From Myrica gale (Eukaryota; Streptophyta; Magnoliopsida; Fagales; Myricaceae), in NCBI GenBank assembly GCA_963930655.1, contig OZ005609.1, positions 19,789,001 through 19,853,000 on the forward strand: DNA of 64,000 nucleotides, written 5' to 3'. Within the stretch, counting starts at the first letter, position 1; every line of letters begins with the position of its first letter. A program made the position numbers and the translations under genes. The notes below the pieces were generated by a model, which worked only from the letters and a program-made list of their open reading frames with translations, was not told where the DNA came from and did no database searches. Of the stretch, positions 23,741 through 35,187 are shown in pieces.

Positions 23741-24386
23741 ATAGAATGAGTGAGTCCTACTAACTCAGTAAGGGGGGAAAGGGAACATGTTTATATAAAT
23801 TAAAGAAACATAAACAATTGATAAGCATAGAACATGAGAAATAATGTGATCGATGCAATGCAGAGATGATGCATCTGTTCCCCAGTCATTGCACTTTCTT
23901 TCTTTCTTTATCTTCTTTTCTTTCTTTTTGGTTCTATAAAGGTGTCATTTCATTGCTCTATTCTATCACCCAGAGTAGGGTTGTGATCGATGCAACATGA
24001 CTTGTCATACACTTCAACACGTCATACATATTCATCAATAAACTTAAACATACCAGCCATACATGTTCATTAATAAAATGCATAAGGAATTTAAACAATA
24101 AATAGAAAATCCACGTTAAAATATTTAAATAGAGGCTTTTCGGGTCCAACTTTAAAGTTGTAAATTTTTCCAGGCTTGTTTAGTGTTAACGGGCCTAAAG
24201 TCCATTTAGACCGCTAAACGAGCTTTGTGATTTGAGCCCCTATTTCTACTTAATTTGACCTCAAATTTTGGATTCCTCATATATTTTTCATGCCCTACAC
24301 ATAAATAAAAATTATTTTCCAGTTCGGACCTTTTTACATTAACGCTTAGTGTGAAATGTTGAAACTACCCTTTCGACCTTTCCAGA

Positions 24387-24965
24387 CCTCGGATTACCCT
24401 GCAATTTTTACTAAAATATTATTTTATCCTATAATACAAGTACACAAATTTCCAGAGAAAATATCCAAGTATTGCATGGGGTTATTTTGAGATGTGTTGA
24501 AAATGTCCTTAGAGACATTCAGGGGCATTTTAGACATTTAAACCTCGGATAACACTGAAATTTTTACTGGAACCTAATATGATCATATAATACATGTACA
24601 AAAATTTCCAGGGAAAATATCAAAGTATTTCATATAGGTGTTTTGAGAAGTGTTGAAATTGTCCTTAGAGACATTCTGGGGCATTTTAGACATTTAAAGA
24701 CTTCTGATAACCCTGAAATTTTTATTGGAACCCAATATAATCATATAATACATGTACACAAATGTTCGGGGAAAATATCCAAGTATTTAATATAGGTGTT
24801 TTGCGAAGTGTTTAAACTGTCCTTAGAGACATTCAGGGGCATTTTAGACATTTAACGACCTCGGATAACCTTGAAATTTTTATTGGAAGCTACTATGATC
24901 ATATAATACATGTACAAAAATTTCCAGGGTAAATATCCAAGTATTTCATATAGGTGTTTTGGACA
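24387..24965. repeat. Tandem array, unit about 157 bp, nearly four copies
   Basis: Unit starts (CCTCGGAT or a variant) are at 24,387, 24,543, 24,701 and 24,859, giving spacings of 156, 158 and 158. Each unit ends near ATAGGTGTTTTG. Solo LTR 1 has a single equivalent unit in inverse orientation at about 16,330-16,500, so this is a local expansion within the LTR. Confidence 0.9.
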
Positions 24966-26082
24966 GCGTATAAGAAATGTTTAAGTCAACAGGAGTTTTT
25001 CATAACCATTCCCATATATCCATGTACCATATCCAGTCCCTATGTATTTATAAATTAGAACAAAACAACATAAATTCAACATGCTAGTGTACAAAACCTA
25101 TAAGACACCATAAATCCAACGTACTATCAAAGATAGGTCCAACAACTTATATGTATGGTTGTATTGCTTTCTAAAGTTACTAAAAATTAAATAACTCAAA
25201 GATCCCAAAGCTCAGCTAGATTAATCCATGTGACAAACTATGAAAAACACACTGCCCAGACTCCCCATACTAAGCAATAAAAATCCCAATTCTCTATATA
25301 GATACGTAAATACGCCAAACCCCCTATTTTTGACTCTATACCCATACCTTAGAAGAAGTTTGTCTTGTTTTCGTGAATAAAAGCACTTGAACAGTAAAAT
25401 AGTCAGTGAGAGCAAGAAAGAAAGACAAAACATGGGTGGCTAAGGAAGAAAAATAGTGGGCCAAGATTTCACCTCGGCTCAACCTTTTTTTCCCTAAAAT
25501 CTGCTTCTTTCTTTTGCATTTGATTAGCTGAAATCTTCCTTTTGTTTTCAGTTTGGTAGTTAGGAGAAAGAAAGTGCTTTCAATTCGGTAGGTAGAAGAA
25601 AAAAGTGTTTTAAGTTTGGTAGAAGAAAGTGCTTTTGGTACGAGGTAGTTTTATGAGTTATACGTTTAAGGCAAGTGGCAACTAAGGCTGAGGAAGAAAA
25701 TAAAAATAAAGAGCAGATGGTACGTATCCCCTGACCATTCTACAAGGGTTAGAATAGGTTAGGTAATCATTGAATGCACTAAAGAACTAATCACAAAAAG
25801 CCACCCGGATCTCCCCTGACTTACGTTTCTAAGGTGAACTTAAGTCAACATTTGAGCCAATTGTAAGCCTCCACTTAGACGCCCAGCACCATATGGATAG
25901 GAAGGCATTAATTTCACTTTGTAAGAGCAAAACACGTGGAAATAGGTTCTGATACAACTATGCAGAATGCTCGGACATTCTCTCTACCACCCCGAGACCA
26001 TGCCTGCCCAGTTATGAAGGAAACAAATAAAAAAATAAATAATTTAAATAAATTATCACATAACATTATATCATAATTTATA

Positions 26083-26102
26083 TTTTATATATATATATAT
26101 AT
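26083..26102. repeat. (AT)n microsatellite
   Basis: About ten AT units near the 5' end of solo LTR 2 (minus orientation). Confidence 0.9.
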
Positions 26103-26147
26103 AAAACTATGCCACATAGATAAGTAGGAGAAAGGTATTACAAATTT

Positions 26148-27309
26148 GTGGAGAAATGTTTAACGTGTCAGCAAGTGAAGATAGAACATCAGAGACCAGC
26201 AGGACTATTGCAGCTATTGCAGATTCCGGAGTGGAAATGAGAGCACATCTCAATGGATTTTATTTCAGGTTTGCCGCGAGCACCGACTGGGCAGGATTCA
26301 ATTTGGGTAGTTGTTGATCGACTGACGAAGACGGCTCATTTTATTCCAGTCAACGTTGGTCATTCCATGGAGAGGTTAGCAGAATTATATATTCAGTAAA
26401 TTGTTCGTTTGCATGGGGTGCCAGTGTATACAGTTTTAGACAGAGATCCACGCTATACTTCAAAGTTTTGAAGGAGCTTACAGAAAGCTATGAGATCCGA
26501 ATTTAATTTTAGTGCAACTTACCACCCTCAAATAGACGGTCAGACAAAAAGAACCATTCAAATTCTGGAAGACATGTTGCGAGCTCGCTTGCTTGATTTT
26601 GAGGGAAGTTGGATTAAGTATCTACCTCTTGTGAAGTTTGCTTATAATAATAGTTATCAAGCAAGTATTTGGATGTCACCGTACGAGGCATTATGGAAGA
26701 AGATGTCGATCTCCTTTGTATTGGGATGAAATAGGTGAATGGAGGATTTTAGGTCCAGAGATAATTCAAACAACGGTGGAGAAACTAGATTTGATACGTG
26801 GAAGACTAAAGAGTTATGTTGACAATCGTCGATGAGAGCTTGAATTTAAAATGGGTGATAAGGTTTTCTTAAAGGTATCTCCTTTAAAAGGGGTAATGCG
26901 ATTTGGGAAGAAAGGAAAATTGAGTTCACGATATCTTGGTCCTTTTAAAGTACTTGATCGGATCGGTCCAGTGGTATATAGGGTTACATTGCCACCAAGT
27001 CTTTCGGGAATGCATGATGTATTCTATGTGTCCTTATTGCGGAAATATATTCCCGACCCTACTCATGTTATTGATTACGAACTCTTAAGTATTCAGGAGA
27101 ACTTGACTTATGTTGAGAAGCCTATACAAATTTTGGACAAAAAAGAGCATGAACTACGTACAAAGAAAATTCCCCTAGTAAAGTTGTTGTGGAACAATCA
27201 TTCTAGAGAAGAAGCTTCACGGGAATTGAAAGAAGAAATACGATTTAGATTTCCACATTTGTTTAAAGATTGTGGTTGGAAGCCTAATTTTCAAGTTACT
27301 TTCACTTAG
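26148..27309 (+). pseudogene. Gypsy integrase: rest of the zinc finger, catalytic core and C-terminus (decayed)
   Basis: Continues with [10 protein letters not shown] (the CC pair), then an in-frame stop, MDFISGLPRAPTGQDSIWVVVDRLTKTAHF (split here as a description, first catalytic Asp in MDF), DRDPRYTS (second Asp) and a GQTKRTIQ block. In family members the last motif is GQ(S/T)ER, where E is the third catalytic residue; here it is Lys. Further stops and a shift occur at about 26,730. The C-terminal open stretch (26,851-27,309) has YLGPFKVLDRIGPVVYR and ends in FPHLF. The protein is dead. Confidence 0.85.
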
Positions 27310-27347
27310 CAAATTCCCTGGACGAAATTTTTTTTAAGGGGGGAGAA

Positions 27348-29560
27348 TGTAACTAACACCCGATATTTTTAATTTAAAATTTATTTGAATTTGTTATTTG
27401 ATATTTGAAATGTCTTCTTTAAATTTGAAATTTGAGTTTAAGTTAATTAAAATTGTTAAATTTTTATCTTTGACCTAGTCAAACTTTTTTAAAATTTTAA
27501 AGATTTTATGATTATTTAAAGCTAAAAGTTTTAGAGTTCAAAAGAGAGTCTATTACTAGTGTGAGTCTATATTTAGATTTACAAATTGATTTAAATTTTT
27601 ACACATCACACTTTTATGCCATCACGAAGAAAAAGAAGAGTTTTCTTGCTTTCCATAATCTAGACGAAATTTTGTTGAAGCAAATTCAGGTATTTCGAAT
27701 TTATTGATATGTTATTTATATTACTTTTATGAGAGATCAAATCATAAGGTGTCTAGATCTAATTCTAATTATTTCAAGATTTTTGAAATAGTTTTAAAGG
27801 GTTTCCAAGAGTAATCGAGATTTGTGTTCAAGATTTGTGCATGAAAAATTTAGGTTCTTGATTTGAGTAGCAGATCGAATTATATTTTTATAGCGGATAT
27901 TGGATATCAAAAATTATGCCTTTATGCAATTTTGTACTAGATATCTGCAGGAGGATTGAGTTAAAGTTTCGTAATTTTTAGAGATGTATTAATATGGTTT
28001 TGAAAATCAGGAATTTAGGCTTAGAGAAATCGGAATTGCTGAGAAAAATACTTTGATACAAATTAGAGTTTTGTACCAGATGACATAGTTATGCTTTGAA
28101 TTTTAGTATGAAATTTAATGGGCAGCTTTATGACATATATATGAATCTTTGGTATAAATTTCTTGATTTTTGGATATCCGAATAGATCTTTATGAATTTT
28201 GAAAGTGATGAGTACCGAATTATTCAGGGTTTAGTTTGACTCCGTGAACAGAGGTGAATGTTGATTTTTTTATTGGGTTTTCTAAGGAATTTAGATATGA
28301 TGTTTTACAGTGTATAAGTAACATCTTAGGGGAGAACATATTTTAATTTGGGATTTTACGGCAGCCCGAGATAGTAAGTTATAGTTTAGAATCTGACCAG
28401 TGAATTTCAGAATTATTTCTGTCGGGCAGATTTAAAGTTTCCTCTGTGTTTCCATTTGAGCGTATTATAATACGTTGAATTTTGTATTGATAGGTGCTAA
28501 GTCAGGAGCTTATTTGCTTGAAGACCTAGGTAAACGAGTTTATTATGCGAGATATTTCTAAAAGACAGAGGTAATAATTGAGAAATTGCATGATTTATTG
28601 AAAACCCTCGGACTTTTATGTGCATTACATTTTGATATAATTATTAAATATTATAAAATGAAATGTGTAAACATAAGCCTATTTTTATGTTCAATGATTT
28701 TGCGTGAGGATTTCAATGTTTAAATGAAAGCTTTTTAATATTTATTGTTATTCAATATTTGCATGATATTTCATGATGTTTTCAGTGTTGAAATCAAAGG
28801 TTTTTTTATATTTATTGTTATTAAATATTTGTGTGTGATATTTCATGAAAAGAAGGGAAATATACAAAGTTCAAAGTGATGTTTATTGTATGATACGTTA
28901 TATATGTATTTTCAAACCCTGAAGCCAAGAGTTACAGAGTTACAGATACAGCGCATTGGTACCAATTGCAACCCATTGAGTGCATCCATTCTGGAAACAG
29001 AGTGATTTATTTTGTAGATTCTTACCGAGTGCACACTTGGACATGGACAAACCTTAGTAAGGAAGAATTCTTCCCATAATATTGGCTTATTTTGGCTGAT
29101 CCTCAAACTAGGTAGCTACTGCACAACTCTGTCATAGGGGTAAACGTGACCCACAGTTATTGTCAAAAGGATTATCTATAGTATTATGTTATATAGATAA
29201 AACTATTTTATTGATAAAGATGGTTTATTGAAATTGTCAAAAACAACTTTCAACAGTTTAAATTTTTTTAAAATATTCTATCTCTTACTGTAACAACGTG
29301 GCTCATGAGATACACATTATCGATAGTCAAGATTAAATGGCACGTGGGCGGGTAGCTGAGAGATTATTAGATTAAATATTTGATTCTGGTATGAGTCTAA
29401 TAATGTTTAGATTTGTCTTTGTGTTCTGAAAGAGTTTGATATTCATTGAAGTTTTAAATAAAGTTTATTTCGCATTTTTTAGATATTTTTTTAAATCAAA
29501 CGTCTAATTGTTTATTATTACTAAGTCACCTTCTAGTCTTTGAGGTTTGGGATGTGAGAG
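27348..29560 (+). repeat. 3' LTR of the gypsy element (about 2.2 kb)
   Basis: Begins TGTAACTAACACCCG directly after the polypurine tract and ends near GATGTGAGAG. It carries many small differences from the 5' LTR, so the insertion is not recent. Confidence 0.75.
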
Positions 29561-29719
29561 TTTAGCTACAATCAATTGCTGCTCCATCAGTGTTTTGTAA
29601 AAAGACCAATAATTGTTACATGCAAATTAATTTAGTAATAAAAAGAAGAAAAAAGGTAAAAGAGAGAGAGAGAATAATAGTAAGGGGAAACAAAAATCAA
29701 GGTTGTTGTTAATGCAAAA

Positions 29720-30190
29720 AGATCAAGATATTGTTAATGCTAGGACTTTGGTTGAAGTTGTGAAGCGTTGGTTGCAAGCTTTGAGAGAGATGAAATGATA
29801 TGCTCTTTTTTTTAGAAAAAATCAAAACTTTTTGTGTGAATATTTCTATCATTGTGCCCAATATGGAACACATTAACTCGTGGTTGGCCTTGACGTGGAG
29901 GATAAACAATTACTTATTTGTATCATTTTCGTATAGAAGTGTTTTGCCAAGTTATTGATTTGATCGCTCAGGAGATGGATTATTGTTTCACAAAAGTAAG
30001 TATTGATTTGATCCATGGCTCTGAGTATGATTTGATTGCTCATGAGATAGGAGATAACTGGATGAATGATAGTATGGTAGGATAAATCGAGAGGGAAAGT
30101 TTTGAAACTATTGAGAACAAAGCCATTTTGGAACATTTTCAAAAGATGCAGACTCATAGGATCCAATTGCTACCTCTCAGTCTCAGCAAA
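29720..30190 (+). pseudogene. hAT transposase C-terminus (TTF/ZMYM1-like, decayed)
   Basis: In broken frames the sequence encodes LVEVVKRWLQALRE, then CPIWNTLTRGWP, HFRIEVFCQVID and QEMDYCFTKV. Near the end it has GDNWMNDSMVG, IERESFETI and ENKAILEHFQKM. These follow, in order, the C-terminal blocks of plant TTF-type hAT transposases, including the dimerisation region. Stops occur at about 29,790 and 30,083. It lies 150 bp inside the CCTGGTTCCACC terminus, as expected. Confidence 0.65.
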
Positions 30191-30343
30191 TAGTACGAGA
30201 CGTGTATTTCAATATTTTTAATATTTTTAGTGCTTAATTTTTGATATTTTAATTCTAAGTCAGTTTTTTTGCTTTACATTGAATTTTTTTTTTTCATTTA
30301 GCATTAGGAGTTTGCCCCTTTCAAATTCAATCCTGGTTCCACC

Positions 30344-33256
30344 ATTGCTTGTTTCATTTTAAGGAGCCAAATGAAAACCCATGGATATTATAGCTGATGT
30401 GTGGAGATTCTCTTCGTTGACATAAGCAGATTGACTGGGGTTACTGTGAGCACAGATATTCAAGCTATGTTTGGAGATTATGGAGATTACTATGAGCACT
30501 CATATATGTCGATTATCACTGTTACATTTGGGACAAATAGAATTCCTTGCAATTGGTCACACATGTTCACCAACACAAAACCTATCTAACTACCCCTTAC
30601 CTTGAGCTTTAGAATTGATTTCTTCTCTAAACTTTCACCTATGATGAAAAGAAAAGATTAGTTCAAGAAATGAGAAGTGTGGAACAAGAAATCTGTATAG
30701 CGTTAGAACTTGTTTTTTTATGAAGCCCATTAGGCCCAAAGCCACTAAGGAAAATAAAAAGGACAATAAAATAAAAATGATTAATAAATTAGAGTAACTA
30801 AATCCTTTTTAGTTCAAACAAAATGGAAGCTTTAAATTATTCCAAAGGGAGAAATAGTCTAACCTAAACTCACAATAAATTGTACAAATTATAAATGTTA
30901 GGATATATGTGATTCTAAAAGAAAAGATATTATGCAATTAGTCAAAAGGAAAGTATTACCTTTTGGACCATATGGATAAACGATGCAACAATGGCTTTAT
31001 TTTCTTATCTTGCAAAATATTATTTGGGCTAAAATAATATGCGTGTGCCTATGGATTGTTGTTTTCTAAAAAATGTCCTTAAGGTAAGTTTTTTTGCCCC
31101 GCCATCCAAAAATTATTACATTAGGGTTCGCTATTTAAGGGGATCTACCTAATTAGGGGGATAATTGTGGTGCTTAAAGAACCTTTTTGACACATGGCCA
31201 AACACAGCCCCTGTTGCCCCCATGATGAACTGGTGATTTTGCTTCTCTAAGTTAACTTTCTAGCAATTATTTAACCCTACTTAATAGCCTTTAATCCCTA
31301 GCTAGCATTTATGGTGTAATACAAGAGAGAGGGGTGATGGCTCAATCGTTCGATTGTTAGGGAGAGAACCCAAGATAGAGTGAGAGAGAGCGAGAGGTGC
31401 AAGGAAGAAGAAGAACCAACAGATAAACATTAGGGATCAACATCTGACTCTGTGGTACGAGCTCCAGGCTCTTATGATGCGTAGGTGATACACGCGGTAG
31501 CAATTTACTCGTGTTCTGGTGTGATGGATAGCACAGGACTGTCCCTGTAGTGCAGGGTAGTAGGATGCATAACCTTGCCACTTAGGGGTAAAACAGTAGA
31601 CACCAAAGACATTGCAAAGGTCATACAACACGAGCATTGTACTCATACAACATACTGCATGTGATAATAACTGATATTATTTTTGAAAACACTAACTTTC
31701 TATTGAATACGCAAGTACGGTAACTCTGACTGTTTTTATCTCTGTTTATCATCACATGCCCCCTTTTCCTCACCTTACTGAGTCCTTAAGACTCACTCCG
31801 TTTCCTTGTCCATATTGTGTGTTTACCTTTTTAGTCAAGCTATGACGATATTTGAATCATATATCTCCCATGAGCTGCCCACCCATGATATTTCTTATTT
31901 CCTTCTTTTATTTCGAAGAGAGCATGAGTCTTGTATTGACATGTAACCAAAGCATATTGGTTGATCATATTCTTCATCTCATGTCAGTACTTCTAAAGAT
32001 CGGATTAGAAGAACTTTTGCATTCTAATACTTCATGCATGCTTTAGAGTATATTTCACAAGAAGACAAAGAATTCTTCAACCACAGTGGTAAAGATAGGA
32101 CCAATACATAAACATAAAACATCATTATCTGATTTCGTGACACGAGCTCTTTGCTCATATGATACATAAATGGACATTACGATAACAATTTGCTATCGTG
32201 GGAGTCGACGTTTCTATGCAACCTTCCTAATCCATGCCAACACTACTTCTGTTCCTTTCGTCTTCGTGCTTGATCCATGATCTTTGCAAACTTCTCATCA
32301 GAGTTGCTCTCTTCTAAACTTATGGAAGAAAATCAACGTCAGACCGACTAGAACTTATTGGTAAATCGAGTCCTTCATGGTCCGACTCCTGTCCCCAATT
32401 TGCTTTCTTCCAAGCAATTTTGCCTTGATAATGATTACTTTTTATCTTAACTGTTTCTCATTATTTTATTAAGGACAACCGCATGAGAGTCACGATGTTG
32501 GAGGGACGTACTGTTGAAAGCCTATAATGTCTCTGTGTATGTAAACGGGTCAAAAAAAATTACTCCGATACATTTTTTTGTTTATAGAATTTTATAAATT
32601 CAACTGGGTCCTAATTAGCTTATAAAAAAAAATGGGTACTAATTAATCAGGACCTAAGCAGTTGCTTAATATGCAATACAATTATGGTAGATAATGAATT
32701 TAAGCTTTTAGATGCATAAATTAAACATAAGTGATACAGTGATGAATCTTTATTTTCTTTAATTTACATGTTCAAATTGGATGACCTAATTTAGAGAAAC
32801 ATAGACATAAAGAATGAGTAAGTTTATAATATTCAATAATGTATTAATTATGATACAATTTATACCATATATCATATAATATATGATGTGTCTTTTTCTC
32901 TTTAAATTATAATATATGTTGTGTCTTTTTCTCTGAAGTTTTAATATAGGCAAGATGCACTACAACAACTTTTTTATATTTTTTAATTTTTAAATAAATT
33001 ACAAAAGGAAGAGTTAAAAATCATGTCATTTGGTTTATTTTTTTTAAATAAATATAAAATTAGACTGTGATATATGTAAAAATTGAATTAATCTAACAAA
33101 ATCATAAAATTAGTCTCCTAATTTCATTTTTATTTACTGTTGATTCTCAATTAAGGACTAATTTTATACTTTATAAAATTAAAATGATTAATTTTATGTT
33201 ATATTTATTACTACTAATTCGATTTTCGACAATCACGGATTGATTTTATATTTACA
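30344..33256. other. Intergenic DNA with LTR-like debris
   Basis: No gene was seen. The block at 31,770-31,830 (CTTACTGAGTCC..AAGACTCACTCCG) resembles the 3' region of solo LTRs 1 and 2. Two diverged ~70-bp copies, at about 31,440 (TACGAGCTCCAGGCTCTTATGAT) and 32,140 (ACACGAGCTCTTTGCTCATATGAT), flank it. This is probably an old LTR fragment, about 31,330-32,240. The rest is AT-rich. Confidence 0.4.
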
Positions 33257-33486
33257 TAGCGTTTGTGTAAACCCAAAATTTTACCAAAATTTTAACATCC
33301 TTACTTTTTCATTCTCTCTCCTTACTTTTTCTCTAACTTTTTTTTTACTTTTTTACTTTTTTACTTACTTTTTCATTCTCTCTCTTACTTTTTCTCTAAC
33401 TTTTTCACTTTTTTCATTCTCTCTCTTCAACCTTTTTTACCAACTCCTAAAATTTTACTAAAATTTTAACATTACAAACACAACCT
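33257..33486. mobile_element. MITE-like repeat M4
   Basis: The ends GCGTTTGTGTAAACCCAAAA and AACATTACAAACACAACC are roughly inverse. The interior is a CTTTTTCATTCTCTCTC-rich low-complexity tract, the inverse of the GAAAAAGTGAAGAGAGAG word of the family. Confidence 0.55.
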
Positions 33487-33510
33487 TATCGTTATTTATT
33501 TAAGGAGACT

Positions 33511-33692
33511 TTGGTTGTGTTTGTGTTGAAAAATTTTTGGTATTGAGTTTAGTGAAAAAGTGAAGAGAGAGATAATTTTTTTTTATATTTTTTGTAATTT
33601 TTTATATTTTTTTTATAGGAGAGTGATTATATTGTAATATTTTATTGTAAGTTGGTGAAAAATATTGTGATATTTTTGGTGCAAACGCACCC
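33511..33692. mobile_element. MITE-like repeat M5
   Basis: Runs from TTGGTTGTGTTTGTGTTG to GGTGCAAACGCACC with GTGAAAAAGTGAAGAGAGAG inside. It lies head-to-head with M4, so M4 and M5 together form an inverted pair. Confidence 0.55.
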
Positions 33693-35187
33693 TTTGTAAC
33701 ATTAAGGTTATGTTCGTTTACATCAATTTTTTAGAATTTGCATCCTACTTTTATATTTACAATTCAAATATAAAAAAACACTTATTCCAATACAACATTT
33801 TATTTCGTTTTGAGATTTTTGCAATTTAGTCAATGAGTTTTAGTACTGTAGCGGTTGATCGCTTCATATGCCGTTAAAATTTAACTGAAGTTTGACTGAT
33901 GGAGTGAAAAGTCACCACTACATATTCTCAGTGACTAAAACGTAAAAAAAAATAAATTTAGTGATTATTTTGTCACCGATATTAAACCCATAACTAAATT
34001 TTTAATTTCCCTTTCGTTTTTTACTAACATCAATCACCTAAATATTAACGTAATCTCAGTATTTTCTTCCAATAACATCCCGAGTCTGCTTTCTCTCTCC
34101 CTCGTCACCTCCATCTCCTTACTCTCTTTCTCACTCCCATTCCTCTGTCGACCTTCCAGCAGCTCACTTTCTCTCTCTCGGCCGTCGGCATTACAACACT
34201 ATTGCGATTTCTTGGGCTTTTTCTTGCGATTTGAATGTGACGAATGTGACTTTTCTATGACTCTTATCTCTAATTGTTACAAGGACTTTTTTTTTGGCAA
34301 TTTGAATGTGATTTCTCTACGACTCTATCTCTACTGTTTCAATTACTTTATTGTGTTGTGTTTTGAGATATGAATTTCGCATTTGGGAGTTTTACATGTG
34401 ATGATGGTTTCGGATTTGGGGGTTTTTCATTTCAAGGGTTTCGTTTACCACACCTCCACCCGCTACTGCTAGAGGAGCGGTTGACGCCTTTGGCGGGGCG
34501 GGGCGGTGGTAAAAATTGAGTTAGCGGTAGTGGTGTCATTCTAGGAAGAAACCGCCCCTGCCAACACCGCTACGCAGCCCCTTGCAGGTGCGCGCACACA
34601 CATGCACGTATGTGAATACGTTTGCATATAGAGTGAGCAATCAATTGTTTGACTTTACAGGGTTGACTGAGTGTGACCGTCCTTTGGATTGGATACAAGT
34701 TACTTTGAGGCAAGCTATCGCATGTTTGAATACTTGAAATTTTGCTGTCATATGACATGCTGTGTAAGAAGTAGAAAAAGAGAAGATATTTTACTGGTTT
34801 TTCCTTGGATTTTTTCATTCTCATCTGAGGAATGGAGCAAAGGTGCAACGTGCTTGATGTCTAGTAATTGTGCCTTTGTCTTAATTTTGTTAACCTCATT
34901 ATCTCCTGCTCTTGATTTATACATTGTTGAATCCATAGATTACTGCCATGGGTAATGCTACTGTCTCTCAGACTATGGTTATTTGATATAGGACACAATC
35001 CTTTCTTTCTACTCTTTGGTTAACCTTTTTATTGTACTCTTCAAGGGATTTCTGTGAAGTAAATTGAAGTTCTTTTATTCTTATATATCTCTGCGCGGCA
35101 TTTTTGTGAAGTAAATTGTGGTTCTTTATATTCTTATATGTTTGATTTACTTCTTAGGTATTGATTTCAATCTGATTTGAATGAGTG
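33693..35187 (+). promoter_or_regulatory. ATRX upstream region and probable 5' UTR intron
   Basis: A CT-rich tract (34,085-34,180, TTTCTCTCTCCCTCG and similar) looks like a plant 5' UTR. A splice acceptor (TACTTCTTAG) at about 35,148-35,157 precedes the ATRX start codon, so the leader may be split by an intron. A GC-rich segment at 34,440-34,600 and CACACATGCACG words lie in that presumed intron. The transcription start is not identifiable. Confidence 0.35.

Larger units (their letters stand above)
22927..26142 (-). mobile_element. Solo LTR 2 (3.2 kb, TSD AATTT) inside gypsy integrase
   Basis: On the minus strand it starts TGTAATACC and ends GGCGTAACA. It is flanked by AATTT at 22,922-22,926 and 26,143-26,147, and removing it rejoins integrase in frame. 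It shares long blocks with solo LTR 1 in inverse orientation (for example 24,171-24,260 against 16,610-16,700, and 22,960-23,030 against 17,880-17,950). Unlike solo LTR 1 it carries an expanded tandem array at 24,387-24,965 and a 108-codon ORF. An (AT)n run lies at about 26,083-26,102. Confidence 0.85.
21297..29560 (+). mobile_element. Ty3/gypsy LTR retrotransposon with large internal deletion, interrupted by a solo LTR
   Basis: Two long repeats in the same orientation start TGTGACAGCC (21,297) and TGTAACTAAC (27,348). They share almost all of their first 1.4 kb. A polypurine tract AAGGGGGGAGAA (27,336-27,347) abuts the 3' LTR. The 3' LTR runs to about 29,560 (GGGATGTGAGAG), and TTTAA/TTTAG flank the element as a possible duplication with one mismatch. 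The 5' LTR lacks its end and runs straight into integrase, so gag, protease, RT and RNase H are deleted. Only about 1.4 kb of coding remnant remains. The motif order and the EEASRELKEE end suggest a Tekay/Del-type chromovirus (inference). Confidence 0.85.
21060..30343 (+). mobile_element. hAT-like DNA transposon (TTF/ZMYM type), outer level of a nest
   Basis: The ends are a perfect 12-bp inverted repeat: GGTGGAACCAGG at 21,060 and CCTGGTTCCACC at 30,332. Subterminal GGGGGCGAAC and GTTTGCCCC also match after a gap. Just inside the right end lies a decayed hAT transposase C-terminus (29,720-30,190). The 5' part is replaced by, or interrupted with, the gypsy element at 21,297-29,560. No convincing 8-bp target duplication was found (flanks TTTCCATC and ATTGCTTG), which lowers confidence in the exact ends. 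Confidence 0.6.

Noticed and set aside
26851..27309. 152-codon ORF as a host gene
   Set aside because: It is the C-terminal region of the gypsy integrase, directly before the polypurine tract.
32956..32975. CACTACAACAAC as a second CACTA terminus for the element ending at 19,371
   Set aside because: Wrong orientation and distance, and no subterminal TCGCTAA words follow.
33240..33461. 73-codon Phe/Leu/Ser-rich ORF
   Set aside because: Translation of the low-complexity CTTTTTCATTCTCT tract of MITE M4.
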